The position numbers and the translations under genes are program-made. 64,000 nucleotides of DNA from Anticarsia gemmatalis (lineage: Eukaryota > Arthropoda > Insecta > Lepidoptera > Erebidae), in assembly GCF_050436995.1 (NCBI RefSeq), contig NC_134766.1, positions 7,626,001 through 7,690,000 of the forward strand, read 5' to 3'. The notes under the pieces were generated by a model. The model was not told where the DNA came from, ran no database searches, and saw only the letters and a list, made by a program, of their open reading frames with translations. Every line of letters starts with the position of its first letter. Within the stretch, counting starts at the first letter, position 1. Below, piece by piece: positions 48,001-58,399 of this stretch.

Positions 48001-49039
48001 TCTAATCGGTATTGCACATTAGCGCGTACTCTTGCTAATACAAATCTCCAGCCGAATCCAAGAAACGTATACGGTTTGTATTAGGCACCGTGAAACAATA
48101 CAAACACTCGCTACTTTAAAATGATAAACCATCAATAACACTATGGCGTCATTATCGCAGTAGGTAAACAGTTATTATTGAAATATCTATTTTACACAAA
48201 ACAATAAGAATTAGGTATTACTATTTAATAACACTAAAAACTAAATCAAAAACCACTAATAGGCGTCCTGTTTGCGTAAAGTGAACTTATTTTTTTTAAG
48301 TTTTTAGCGCGCGAAATGCACCGGTAATTGTTTCAAGGCCACAGGTTCGGGCGGCACTGGCGGGATAGATCAAACTCCATCAAACAGTGTGACCGCGTCG
48401 CGTGCGCCGCCCGCCCAATATCAGAGTAGCTAGGAAAGAGAGGCTTTATTGTATTAACATTCTATCTCATTTTAGTTTCATTTAATCGTATAATAATAAT
48501 ATTATGACGGGCGAGTTCGGTGAACTAACTTTATGCTTTAATTGATTCCGCAGTTGTAGATACAGACTGTTGAATTTTTTTTATAAAGTTAATTGTGAAT
48601 AATTTGGTAAATAATTTTCTTATCGTATGGTTAGTGGTCAACCTAGTGTCAAAGTGGTTCAAGCCGCCCGAGAGGCCGTTGACATGGCTTAACGACTGCT
48701 ATCTTAATTGACAACAACCGGGACCGACTTTTTAAGTGCCCTCCGAAACGCGGAGACGCCCAGTTCAAATACCACTATGCGGTCACCTATCTATGGAATG
48801 ACCGCGCCAACGGTTGCTTAGCCCCCAAATCGTTTACCGACCGGTGAGCACAACTGGCTACGGGCGCCTCAACTCCGAAATTCTATAGTCCCCGGATACA
48901 CAACAGACGTAGGTACCTAATAATAATACCTAAGTTAAATGTTGTATTTTGATTTATTTTACAGACAAGAGCAGCGAATGTGGAAAAGGCAGCTAAAGCA
49001 AGGGCAATCAATAAAAGTAATGCGGGACCTAGTAGTTAG
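45072..49039 (+). CDS. BLOC1S6: Pallidin-like protein, BLOC-1 subunit 6
   Basis: Five exons (45072-45079, 45174-45278, 46168-46255, 47142-47228, 48965-49039) with GT..AG borders join in frame to 363 nt: 120 residues plus TAG. The first exon gives only ATG GAA AG. The product is almost wholly helical and lines up with vertebrate pallidin over most of its length: LLAKGIMELYEPPL with LAEGLLSHYLPDL, LKELTEKQ with LQELTQNQ, then NDAMLDALLADI, a LV-I-MM-LH pattern and a Lys/Ala-rich tail. Pallidin is a coiled-coil subunit of BLOC-1, which works on endosomes in making lysosome-related organelles, including insect pigment granules. The protein is shorter than human pallidin (172) because it lacks the disordered N-terminus. 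Snapin-type subunits are similar in shape and remain an alternative. Confidence 0.78.
45425..45785 (+). repeat. Family B SINE in pallidin-like intron 2, with nested insertion
   Basis: B-box-like GGGTTCGAACCCGAGG, ACACACCAATGACTT, GCAAAGTCCCCAAGCC and the CAGCAGTTGTACATAAATGG end match 24186-24485. The family sequence is split at CCCTCCCTCAT by a 78-bp insertion (45646-45723). Open frames on both strands here are artefacts. Confidence 0.78.
45646..45723 (-). mobile_element. 78-bp insertion with 11-bp target duplication
   Basis: CCCTCCCTCAT occurs at 45635-45645 and 45724-45734, bracketing a segment that on the minus strand reads attctattatacattaaaca, tgcaac, gagttaataacttttaaag. This is the right end of the element at 28837 and 30740. 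A long duplication and a fragment of one end suggest target-primed retrotransposition more than cut-and-paste movement. Confidence 0.72.
45828..46095 (+). mobile_element. Helitron-like element H10, in pallidin-like intron 2
   Basis: Plus-strand full-length copy (TCTATACTAACATTAAAGCTG start, about five GTTT units, GCGGGTCAGCTAT end). Its end lies only 72 bases before the exon 3 acceptor at 46168, so it sits close to the branch-point region. Confidence 0.84.
46283..46760. mobile_element. 478-bp TIR element with internal hairpins
   Basis: The ends are inverted repeats of about 85 bp: the left begins TTACTGTAAAAGCCCGAACT and the complement of the right begins TTACTGTAAAAGCCCGAACG, and both continue through the TAAATC/CCTAAGATTT blocks. 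The middle has a perfect 17-bp hairpin (46516-46532 with 46547-46563) and a second, GGAGCCC..GGGGCTCC-type, at about 46597-46617. No coding region. TTA may be part of the ends or a 3-bp Harbinger duplication. It lies in intron 3 of the pallidin-like gene, just after exon 3. Confidence 0.82.
47275..47391. mobile_element. Chimeric Helitron-like fragment H11
   Basis: Three pieces in 117 bp: a minus-strand 3' end (ctagctgagcctgcgcaact), a plus-strand 5' end (tctatactaatattatgaat, then (tttg)n), and a minus-strand 5' end (ttataatattagtatagat). The simplest reading is one copy inserted into another, followed by deletion. Confidence 0.65.
47740..48425. other. CpG-rich island in intron 4 of the pallidin-like gene
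   Basis: Two GC-rich patches (47765-47865, for example ggcgccggcgcgtctcgatc; and 48300-48420, with gaccgcgtcgcgtgcgccgc) stand out from AT-rich surroundings. A 72-residue open frame at 47744-47962 starts from ATG but has no recognised motif. Possibilities are a transposon end, or a promoter of a separate transcript. I cannot decide. Confidence 0.4.
48625..48870 (+). repeat. Family D repeat (longest copy)
   Basis: Contains gtatggttagtggtcaacct, gtcaaagtggttcaagccgc, cgactgctatcttaattgac, aacaaccgggaccgac and tatggaatgaccgcgccaac. It ends 94 bases before the last pallidin-like exon. Confidence 0.78.
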
Positions 49040-49106
49040 TTTAGTTTAAAATAATTTATTATATAATTAAATGATATATGGGTGATTTTTCAAGTTGGTG
49101 TTGCCA

Positions 49107-49112
49107 AATAAA
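49107..49112 (+). terminator. Poly(A) signal of the pallidin-like gene
   Basis: AATAAA lies 68 bases after the TAG, in ttgccaaataaaaataataa. It implies a short 3' UTR. Confidence 0.6.
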
Positions 49113-49399
49113 AATAATAAAATTCGAGCGGCTGTCTGTGACTTAGTCCGTTAGGACTTTAGTTTTCTGCTCCACTCCTATTAGTCACAGTGTTATGTTA
49201 TATAGCCTTCCGCAAAACTGCATTCAAAGGTGTTTGTTTTTAAGGAACCATTCGTTTCTGAGCGGGTTTATACGGTTATTCGGATAAAAGTGGAATTTGG
49301 CTATCAAATTGAAGAATCACCCTACATTATCTTACAACATATATTTTTGTCATAATAAGATCACAAATTTTGTGCCTACATTAAGTAGGAAATCACTAA

Positions 49400-49516
49400 C
49401 CCCCGGTTGTTGGGGTACATTTAGCGGTAGTTTATCTATTCAATAGTGTCAAAACTCTTATAAAAAAACGCTTTTAAATAGATAAACTACCGTTAAATGT
49501 ACTCAGAAACCGGGGG
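49400..49516. mobile_element. PIF/Harbinger-type MITE (117 bp)
   Basis: The ends CCCCCGGTTGTTGGGGTACA and, on the complement, CCCCCGGTTTCTGAGTACAT continue together through TTTA.CGGTAGTTTATCTATT. Flanked by TAA on both sides (49397-49399 and 49517-49519). It is almost entirely a hairpin. A second copy is at 50114. Confidence 0.83.
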
Positions 49517-49519
49517 TAA

Positions 49520-50113
49520 ATTATATGAACCTTAAATTGAAATATTATAATGTTTTTCCACACTCACATATATAATGTTTTATCTTAATTAACAGTAAAA
49601 AAAAACTCAATAAATATGTGCCAAGTATCTTTATGAGTCGGAATATAGTCACAAGTGAAAAAGTAAAATAATCAAAACAAGGGTTTTAGGCGCTTGATAG
49701 AGATGTAGTAGCGACGACGTTTGTCAGTTCCGTCTTGTGGCTATCTTCCGGCACACAAAGTTATTTGGAAATGTTATTACTAATTCCCTTATTATTTTTC
49801 TATAATAAACATGCAACATGAAATTTTAAGCTATGATTGGCTATTGTTACGTTTTTTTAATAGTTTAAGTTCCCACTTTGTTGTTGATTTAAAATTATTT
49901 TAGAATAATATGTACATATTACTGACTTAATTATTAGTGTCGCCAAACAATTAGACCACAAGTTGCTGTATTAAGAACTTAATTGAAATCACTGCATCCG
50001 TTCGGGAGTTACGATGCCACATACAGACAGACACGTCAAACTTATAGCACCCCTCTTTTTGCGTCGGGGGTTGAAAAGCTAACAAAACATAGACCTACTG
50101 CAGAGGTCACTAA
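49520..50113. other. Spacer between two related MITEs
   Basis: AT-rich. A small piece near 49800-49835 (aataaacatgcaacatgaaa) resembles the right flank of the 28837-type repeat. No gene. Confidence 0.4.
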
Positions 50114-50226
50114 CCCCCGGTTTCTGAGGTACATTTAGCGGTAGTTTATCTATTCCATAGCGTTTAAGCTCATACAAACATGACATTTTGAATAGATGAA
50201 CTACCGCTAAATGTAGGCTCAGAAAC
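50114..50226. mobile_element. Harbinger-type MITE, second copy, right end cut
   Basis: Begins CCCCCGGTTTCTGAGGTACA after TAA and has the inner inverted arms (TTTAGCGGTAGTTTATCTAT and ATAGATGAACTACCGCTAAA). The match ends at CTCAGAAAC, where the final CGGGGG is missing. Confidence 0.78.
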
Positions 50227-50327
50227 TGTTCATAAGTAGACTGCCCCGGACCTTCTTAGGTCTAATCGTTTGATCATTGTGGTGCAATTGTTCTAGTTGT
50301 TTTGCGACACCTAGAACTACAATATAA

Positions 50328-50538
50328 GGCTTGTACACAAAACTGCGATGAGACATCGCATCGTAAAAATCTAAGAGCTCGCACAACGCATCGCAAGAAC
50401 TTGCGAAGTGATTCGCACGCGCATTCCCGTCACTCTGGGAGACACCTTGCCGCACGAAATCGCATCGCAGCAATTCGTGTCGTAATTTTCTGCGTTGCGA
50501 ATTCGCATCGCGTCGCATCGCAGTTTTGTGTACAAGCC
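50328..50538. mobile_element. GC-rich TIR element (about 211 bp)
   Basis: GGCTTGTACACAAAACTGCG then ATG at the left is exactly inverted at the right end (CATCGCAG, then TTTTGTGTACAAGCC). The interior is full of TCGCA/TGCGA pentamers. ATAA lies at both outer borders, with an extra C on the right, so the target duplication is unclear. Open frames on both strands through it are not genes. Confidence 0.75.
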
Positions 50539-50779
50539 CATAAACTGAAAGTTATTATTATTTCATGGATTTGTAAACATTTTCATAAAAATAAATACAA
50601 AATCATGTTTCGTAGCTATTTTTCAGTCCATGTAATAGATAGATGGTCCAGGATTGGATTAATTTAAATCATTGTTTAGTAAAATAGCAAAAAAAAATTA
50701 CCTAACTTTAATGTTATTTCTATTGCATTCCTTTATAATTTAAAGATTTATTATAAACTGAAATATTGTTATTTAGTTA

Positions 50780-52147
50780 ATGGGAAACCCAGGACTTCTG
50801 TTCCACAATAGTGGATCAATGTCGGCACTGCAGTACTTTAAGATATTTTTTAATATCAACTTCTTGACAACCCTGGCTGACATGACAAACGACCATGCCC
50901 GTGAAGTCATCAGCAAGGGTTGCAGGCCGGAAAGCCGGCTGAAACGATGGAAGGAGACCAATGCCGACGAACTATTGGTGTTTTTGGGCATATTGTTTTT
51001 TATGGGCACTACGAGGCTCAGTAGAATAAATGGTTACTGGGCAAAGTCTCACTTGGTTAAATTTAATTTAGGGCAGTATACGAGCAGAAATAGATTTTTA
51101 TTAATATTTAGAATGTTGTATTTCCAATATAGGAACGTGTCGACCAATATATATGATAAGGTCGACCGTCTTATAAATTATTTTAACGAAACAATGAAAG
51201 CCTCTATATACTCCGAAAAGGAGTTATGTATAGATGAGTCCATGGTGTTGTTTAGAGGACGACTGATGATACGGCAGTACATTAAAAACAAAAAACATAA
51301 ATTTGGAATAAAATTATATATATTAGCTGACCCTAAAGGTCTTGTTCATAAAATCCATATGTACAAAGGGTCAGCTGATAGTGAGCTAGGTGGTACTGGC
51401 CATGTAAAAAAAGTCGTCCTCAAATATTAATGCAGGACTACCTTAATGCTGGTCACTCAGTATACATGGACAACTTTTACAATAGTGTAGAGTTGGCTGA
51501 AGTATTGCTTAGCAATAAAACTCATTGCACGGGCACTCTTCAGCCAAATAGAAAAGGAAATCCTGTTACGGTGACCAGCAAAAAATGGGAAAGGTGTATG
51601 CGTCATGAAGTGGAAAGACAAACGAGATGTTCTCTGTCTTTCCACGGAGCATGCACCTGTAAGCATCCCAGTAACAAATCGGCGTGGTCGTGTCGTGTCA
51701 AAGCCAAAAATAATAGCTGAATATAATAAATATATGAAAGGCGTTGACCGACATGACCAAATGCTAGCGTACTACCCCTGCGAACATAAATCCGTTCGGT
51801 GGTATAAAAAAATTGGCATCCATATATTTCAAACGATGTTCTTAAATTCTTATTTGATGTTTAAATCCGGGACCGGCAAAACTTCGTCCTTGGAAAATTT
51901 CAGGGACGAAGTTTTGCGCGGTCTTTTACCTCCAGCAAGTAGAACACTTCCCCCGCAGCTACCGACACACATGCCTAGAGAATTAGAGCGAAATGCAAAT
52001 GGAGTTATAAGACGGAGGAAGTGTTCTAGATGCTGGACAATAAATAAAAAAAGAAAGGACTGTGGCATGTACTGCCCCGACTGCAATGTGGGGTTGTGCA
52101 TTACATGCTACGGTCCTTATCATATAGATAATAATTTATTACCGTAG
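50780..52147 (+). pseudogene. piggyBac-family transposase, two frameshifts
   Basis: Three reading frames make one piggyBac transposase (DDE_Tnp_1_7 type). 50780-51427 covers the domain start (NPGLLFHNSGS) to HVKKVVLK. The frame then changes near 51425 and continues to about 51592. It changes again back to the first frame and runs to the stop at 52147. The three catalytic Asp are kept: CIDES (51233), YMDNFY (51469) and GVDRHDQM (51746). The C-terminus has the Cys/His-rich domain (CSRC, CGMYCPDC, CITCYGPYH). The usual acidic N-terminus is absent: a TAG precedes the ATG by one codon, though 'atttag' at 50771-50776 could be a splice acceptor. No TTAA-flanked terminal repeats were located. Confidence 0.9.
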
Positions 52148-53599
52148 TAGTTTATTTAATTATGTATGTGTTATATAGTTTATTTAATTATGTAAAGTTT
52201 AATTTAAATGAATATTATTAATCAAATTTCTCGTTTCATTTCATATATGACAAATTTTCCCTAAGACTTGGTACGTTTTGCAGGTAGGCTGGCAACTCGT
52301 TCACTACCTTCATTATTTTGTGCTTGGTAGGTACTTGGTATCAATCGAACGCAATAGAAATAAATATATTTTAACATAAACCACCTACAAATGGTATCGA
52401 TATAAAAAAATAATAAAATACGAAATTAAATTATGTAGGTACTCATAATGCATACTTTTTGTCGCTAATATACTAATAACGACTGCCATCATGAAACATC
52501 TGGTGCATTGAATTAAAACAACAATATAACTTATAGACAATTGGATCCTTTTCATAATCCTAACATCAGTTTGATTAGGTATATGTACACGAAATTGTGC
52601 TATTGGAAAGCATATGCACGACTCACAATAAAAAATACCCAAATAGCTTCAAGTGTGCCTACAAAATTTGAAGAGCTCCCTCGATTACTCCAAGATTCTT
52701 TCATCAGATCCCGATCTGCTGACTGTGAGACTAACTAGGAAGTGTACCCTTTCATACAAAAAAAATATTTTTCAAATCGATCCAGGCGTCTCAGAGTTAT
52801 CGTGGAACAAACTTTTGATAAATCTGACGAATTCAGAACGTCCTCCTATTTTGAAGTCCAAGTAAGATTGTTTAGGTGGGCACAGACCTTTACTCATTAT
52901 ATGTATAACAAAATATACCCAACTATGAATAGGTTCTCCAGAACAATAGACGCACAGTCGCGTCGGCGGCACTCGGCGATGGCTAGAGCAAAATGTATGA
53001 AACGCGCATATGCGTCGAGGGCACCTAGTGTTGCATTACAAAACGCACATACGCGTCGCGGGCAGCGAACGCGTTAATAAATGCATTCGTTTTTATTGTT
53101 AAGAGTATTATTTTATAATCATGTGTTTATTATAAAAGGTTGCGATGTTTGAATGTCCTGGAGAACGCCCCACGGATAGCGACCATTTTAAAGTAAATTC
53201 TAACTCCATTTCCACAGGTTGGAGCGTGATTTAAGATGTCCAAAGGCATCATTTAGACGTGAAATACTGACTGCTAAATAGCCGTCGTGCAGCTACAAAG
53301 TAGTTAGGTTTCAGCTCCAAATCCCCTTTCAGGCAAAGTGATATTAGGCATTAGGTTAGGATTTCTGTTACAATTAAATGACGTTAGTATACCCGATACA
53401 TTATTATTGTCATGAGAATTTCCTTGCACCCCATGGTTTTAATTTACGATGCAGCGGAAAATGTTCAGTGATTGACTAAAGTCATACAACCAAAAGTTAA
53501 TTTCAGATGATTCACGACTGATTAAATAGTAAGAGTGTGCATACGAGTAATGCGTTTTGCTAGTGTCTTCATGCTTTTTTTTGTGTCAGGAATTATATG
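52148..53599. other. Unassigned stretch after the piggyBac pseudogene
   Basis: Overlapping open frames at 52541-52738, 52653-52865 and 52742-53077 are moderately long, and the last ends in an Arg-rich tail, but I recognise no domain. They may be decayed coding sequence of an element. Weak call only. Confidence 0.35.
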
Positions 53600-54040
53600 C
53601 ATTACTGCATGTCCCACCCCAGGGAGGAAAGCGGGGTTCTCTCTTTTCGGCGTTCCGGCTAATTTGGGCATACCGACTAAAAACCTGACGGTGTTCCTTC
53701 TACGGTCACCATAAGGTGGCCAGGACGCGGTACCTCCAATCGGATACTCCGCGTCTCAGTCGGTGACGGCTTTGGGATGGATGATGAGGATCCCCCCCCC
53801 CTAGCTCTCCACTTCAAGGGGTGTGCCAGGAACACACAGCACACCCCCACCTCTCGAACCTGTTCCCTGTTCAGGTAACGGCGTTCCGCCTCCGCCGCCC
53901 TCAGGTCCGCGTCACGGAGGCCGGAGGTCTTGCCGGCCCCCGTGACGGCGTCTGCAACGCCCAGTGCGTCTTGCGCGGGATTGGAGGGGAGCGTTGATTT
54001 CTCGCTCTTGTTCCGCCTCCTCCTTTGCGGAAATGACGTC
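53600..54040 (-). repeat. GC-rich LINE-like fragment
   Basis: This block is far more GC-rich than anything nearby, contains a run of ten C (53792-53801) and phrases such as accccagggaggaaagcggg that resemble LINE or RTE-like sequences in moths. On the minus strand it holds acidic/Arg-rich pieces but no long open frame. The family is not identified. Confidence 0.45.
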
Positions 54041-54063
54041 TTTATGCACTTAAGTGCCTAGTT

Positions 54064-54246
54064 CAGGGGTTCCCAACCTTTTCTTAGTCCGGGACCACTT
54101 TTATATTATTCTTGTTAGTAAGGACCATGTAAGTAGGTTTATTAAAAATAAAGTGTAATAATCATCCTGAAAAATTTTAATTTTAAAATCTTTTGAAAAG
54201 AAAATATTTTGACTTCCACGGACCACTGGTGGTCCGCGGACCGCGG
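54064..54246 (-). mobile_element. hAT-type MITE, second copy, truncated
   Basis: Begins with the canonical CAGGGGTTCCCAACC end and runs, in reverse orientation, parallel to 22966-23393: ttttcttagtccgggaccac, ataaagtgtaataat, gacttccacggaccactggt, ggtccgcgga. The far terminus (GGTTGGGAACC) is missing. It has no Helitron inside. Confidence 0.82.
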
Positions 54247-54887
54247 AGTAGATAAAACCAATAATTTAGCGATGACATTCTAGTCAGTGTGATTATCCAC
54301 AATCATTTGTTTATTGTAATTTGCTATTTTATTTTAACTAACAAAATATTATAACGACATGTATAAAACAATTATAAGTAAAAATCGTTTTTTATGTTTA
54401 TGTTCTAGTAAATGTAAATAAAATATTGTTGAATAATTTAACGAGAATGTCTGTGATAGTGACGTTTACGGTCTAGTGTTGCCAAGTCGTGCTGTAACAT
54501 TTCGTTGTACCTACTCATTGTTTCTTTTATTTTTTCTCATAATTTATATAATAATTATATTCACTTGCAACGTTCACAAAATAAAAATATTGTAATTTTT
54601 TGGTTTCGTTTTCATGAATTTTAGGTAGAGTTTTTTTGTTATGACCAAGTAGGTAATCAATTACTACACGATGTAGCGATAAGGACGAAACGGTTAAATG
54701 GAACGGACTTTTTTTATGGCCGCTAGATTCCCCTTGTTTTGACGTTCTTTCATTTCATTTTTCGTAAAACGAGAGGGGATTTCTTAATAACGACAGCATA
54801 TCGAGTGCGATTACGCTGCAATTCATCCGTTAATATAATAAAGCCGTCAAACTGGAAGTACTTCAAGTTACGAGAGAGGACGCCGAT

Positions 54888-54977
54888 ATGACGTCCGTGG
54901 CTAGGAGACGAGAACACGAAGATTCCGAAGAATATTCGGATGCATCGCAAGATATCGAGCACAATAACTCAGGACAT
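54888..54977 (+). CDS. Candidate first exon, unknown gene (30 codons)
   Basis: ATG opens a reading frame of acidic, Ser- and Arg-rich character (MTSVARRREHEDSEEYSDAS, then QDIEHNNSGH) that reaches a strong donor, GTAAGT, at 54978 in phase 0. Continuing past the donor the frame stays open to 55175 but loses this composition. The next candidate exon at 55207 also ends in phase 0, so the two could be alternative first exons of one gene whose other exons lie beyond the LINE. I do not recognise the protein. Confidence 0.35.
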
Positions 54978-55206
54978 GTAAGTACAGACACTGGCCACAA
55001 TAGAGTAAACTTTCGTTTTGGCGCTAAAAAGTATTACGGCTTACTTTCTCTCGAGCGTTCGCGTGACGGAATGTCCATTTCTTTTAGTCATATTGAGGTC
55101 ACGAATTGGGCACCACTCACTGAAACGCCGCCGATGTGTTTAGACTTTAATATTAGAAACGTTGGCGCCACGTAGGTTGTAAACAAAAGAGTTTAGTTGT
55201 GTGAAA

Positions 55207-55317
55207 ATGCAGTTGTTGAAGGTGGAAGGATGTTTGCAGGATGGTGGGCAGCACGAGTCTGACTACGACTCCCAAGGAAGTGATTCGGAGCCCTCTGACC
55301 AGGATCCGGAAAACAAG
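55207..55317 (+). CDS. Candidate first exon, unknown gene (37 codons)
   Basis: ATG in the context gaaaATGC opens a 37-codon frame (MQLLKVEGCLQDGGQHESDY, then DSQGSDSEPSDQDPENK) that ends at GTACTA (55318) in phase 0. The composition is acidic and Ser-rich, like a disordered nuclear-protein N-terminus. The sequence from 54700 to 55310 is richer in CpG than its surroundings, as expected at a transcription start. No downstream exon was found in the window. Confidence 0.4.
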
Positions 55318-56847
55318 GTACTATTTTCTGCATATATTTTAAAACAACTTATCTAAATAAATACATCAATACCCTCTTTACTATTTAATTGATCAACACA
55401 TTCGTAAATTATTTATTTTATCCAAAAATGTATTTTTTTTTATTGGTAAATGTTATTGTTACTAAATTCATAGATTGCATAGGTATCTTTAAAAAAAAAA
55501 ATTGTAGTAAGCTTCAGCGACTATGGTTAGTGTTGGCACAGAGTAAATATCATAATAATTGGGAGAAAACTCTCATTAGTTACAATTAGTGTGTGGTAAT
55601 TGCTTTAGAAACTGTCATGATTTATTTATGAAATGGTCATGAATAAACATGAATGCATATTGTTTGAAAGACAAGGATATTGCAAAGTGACCATATAAAT
55701 TGAGTCTTATTAGAATATTGTGATCCAATTTGATGTTCATTGAATTCCAAAAGTCTGGTTTTGTACTGATGGTCAGATAATATTAGTGAATCTTTAGGAA
55801 AACAATGGTATTTCTTAGATATAATGGTGAAGTAGTACGGCAGTAGGATAATACCACTTTAATTAGTCTGTAAAAAGACATTTGAGTTTGCAAATAGTTC
55901 AAATTGATTGGTAAATAATTAAAAAAACCAAAGTCTAAAATTATTTTCTATATCTAGAGAATGCAATATAATCATTTCATATTGTAAAACAAATTCCATG
56001 AAAATTAAAACATATCTGTTGGTCTGTCTGTGTGTACTTAAAACACAAAATCTTTTGAACAGAATTCATGTGTTTTCACAAATAGATAAAGTGATTTCTA
56101 TGATAGGTTTTGGAATATAACTTGTTAAGATTTAGTGTAAAAGCTTCTGTAGTATGTTATACTAGAGGCCGCCTGCGACTTCGTTCGCGTGGAATCCCTT
56201 CCCGTGTAAATCCCGATCCCGTGAGAACTGCAGCATAAAAAGTAGCCTATGTGTTATTCTGGGTCCTGAGCTACATATATAACAAATTTCATTGTAATCA
56301 GTTCAGTAGTATTTGCGTGAAAGAGTAACAAACATCCACATATACATACATTCTCACAAACTTTCGCATTTATAATATTAGTAGGATTATTTATGCATAT
56401 TATTATCTTGAAATTATTAGCTGATAGTGTACTTGTTAGTTCAAGGGTCACTTGAATCAATGAGAGTGTTGCATTTGTCATTTAATCATTTTTCAGTTAT
56501 TTACACCTCTTATATAAATATCTTGTGTTTGGAAACTTTTACCCTTTTACCCTGTGGGTAGATTTCTTGTAGCAAAAATTAACTAAACTGTTGACTATCT
56601 GTGTACCTAATTTTATTGAAATTCAAAGGTATTTTATTTAACTTTTCACTGATTTTAAGATGAACATATTTATATTATGTGTGTATACTTTTATTCTTTA
56701 AATGTTTTCTGTTTGTTTATTTATCCTTCTTGTATAGAAAAGGCGGATCTAATTAAGATTATAAAATGTAATTTGCTAATTATTATTTATTACACCGCTG
56801 CCCACACCTTCGCGTATAACAGGTGTGATACTTATTGATATATTCAC
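55318..56847. other. AT-rich stretch with one LINE tail
   Basis: Only 56160-56390 is recognisable: gcgacttcgttcgcgtggaa, aaaaagtagcctatgtgtta, gcgtgaaagagtaacaaaca and tttataatattagtaggatt, a common lepidopteran LINE-tail repeat. The rest may be intron of the unknown gene. Confidence 0.5.
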
Positions 56848-57040
56848 TGCCTCTGTGGCCCAGTGGTTTAGTTCACCACGCCGCTACTATTGCGTCGGCA
56901 GGTATTGGGTTCGATTCCCACAGGGGACAATTATTTGTGCGATCCATAAATAATTGTTTCAGGTCTGGTCGTACTTGACCGTCGTTTGTATGTTTGTAAA
57001 AGTCTCAACACAAGAGCAATTCGTAGTGCGGCTGTCTTTT
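56848..57040 (+). repeat. tRNA-derived SINE, family A
   Basis: Head actgcctctgtggcccagtg, B-box GGGTTCGATTCCC, then GACAATTATTTGTGCGATCC and ggtctggtcgtacttgacc, ending in an A-rich tail (gaaagaaaaaaaaataaac). The A-box has a G-to-C change, so it is probably inactive. Confidence 0.83.
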
Positions 57041-57284
57041 TTAAAGAAAGAAAAAAAAATAAACTATGAATGTATTTTCATGTTATGAATGAAGCCATAT
57101 TTGCCTAAGGTTATGTATGTTTACAAACATAAGTTATGACATAACAATTATAACAATGCTGTAAACTGGGTCACACTACCATAGAGTTACAACTCTAGCA
57201 CTTTTATGTATTCACTATGGATCTAGTATTTCTTGGTTTATAAAGTAGTATTTACTGGTATTTTATTATACATACATTAACGCA

Positions 57285-57480
57285 TGCCGGTTTCCCCATG
57301 GGGTTAGGTAGAGACCAAAGAACGCTTTGCAATAATCCTTACAAAAGTCTTGTACTATTAAAATTCATTCAAAGATGCCATACATTACCGCCAGTTATGC
57401 ATACCATGCACATGACTTGTATGAAGGACGACTCGCACTACCAATATGATCTCTGTGCCTGTTTAAATGAAATTCATAAA
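57285..57480. repeat. Dispersed repeat, family E, diverged
   Basis: Contains tttccccatggggttaggta, gagaccaaagaacgc and aatccttacaaaagtc, matching the order at 8098-8250. The 61-residue open frame inside is not a gene. Confidence 0.6.
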
Positions 57481-58399
57481 TAAATTGCGCCTATTACTGT
57501 TACACTAGTGGGCAAGGGTCTCCTCCCAGATTCAGTGGCATTAAGGCTTATTTAATAGAAGACTTATTTATCATGGTTACACTGTTAGGTATAAACAAGT
57601 ACAAACAAAGTCTTCAGTTTTAACAGCAACAATTTATTTATGAAATCATATGCAATCATTCTGTTCTTTAACTATCAATGAAAGGGATCCATTCGTAGAG
57701 CAGATATAATATCACTGAGTTTTTTAAATTTGAATAAAAAGTAGTATAGTGTAGTCTTAAGTATATGAAACAATAGACAAACACATCACAATATCTATAG
57801 TGGGGGAATTCCCGTTTTGTAATATTTATCAACAATGCACTTGCTAATAGATTTGTTGCGTTATAATTATTATTAGCGTACGTATAATTAATGACCTAAT
57901 AAAACATACGAAAAATGGGTTTCAAATTCACAATTGATTTATATTCTCATTGTTATGAAAATATTGCTTACGAATTTTGATAACACTACAAAACTTTAAT
58001 GACAAATAGGAAAAAAATATTCCTTAAATTATGGCTATGGAAATCCTACCCTTAAATATTTATACAAATATTTTTTTAATTAAATGCTATAGTTCAACAA
58101 CAGTCTTTTTCTTTTTAATTTTGATGGGTCTGTGTTGTGTGTTAGCTACTAAATTGCCGTAACTAAAATGATTATATTGACTGCTGTGAATAACTCCTAT
58201 GACTCTTCAAACAAAACTTTGTGTCATTCCTTTTTATGTTTGTGAGTATATTGCGAAATACTGTATCATTAATTTTACGGTAAAACTATATTTACTTGAT
58301 TGAATACTGCTTTTTTGTTTTGCAAATATAACGAGAGAATCGAACTAACGACGCTTGCGGCAGTGTTGTCTTTTAAACTTTTACTTTTTTTTCTTAGGT
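57481..58399. other. AT-rich spacer before the LINE
   Basis: A short family B-like tail is near 57505-57550 (gggcaagggtctcctcccag). Otherwise nothing is supported. Confidence 0.4.

Noticed and set aside
52541..53077. Chain of open frames with an Arg-rich end
   Set aside because: Could be a decayed element gene, but no domain was recognisable, so not called as coding.
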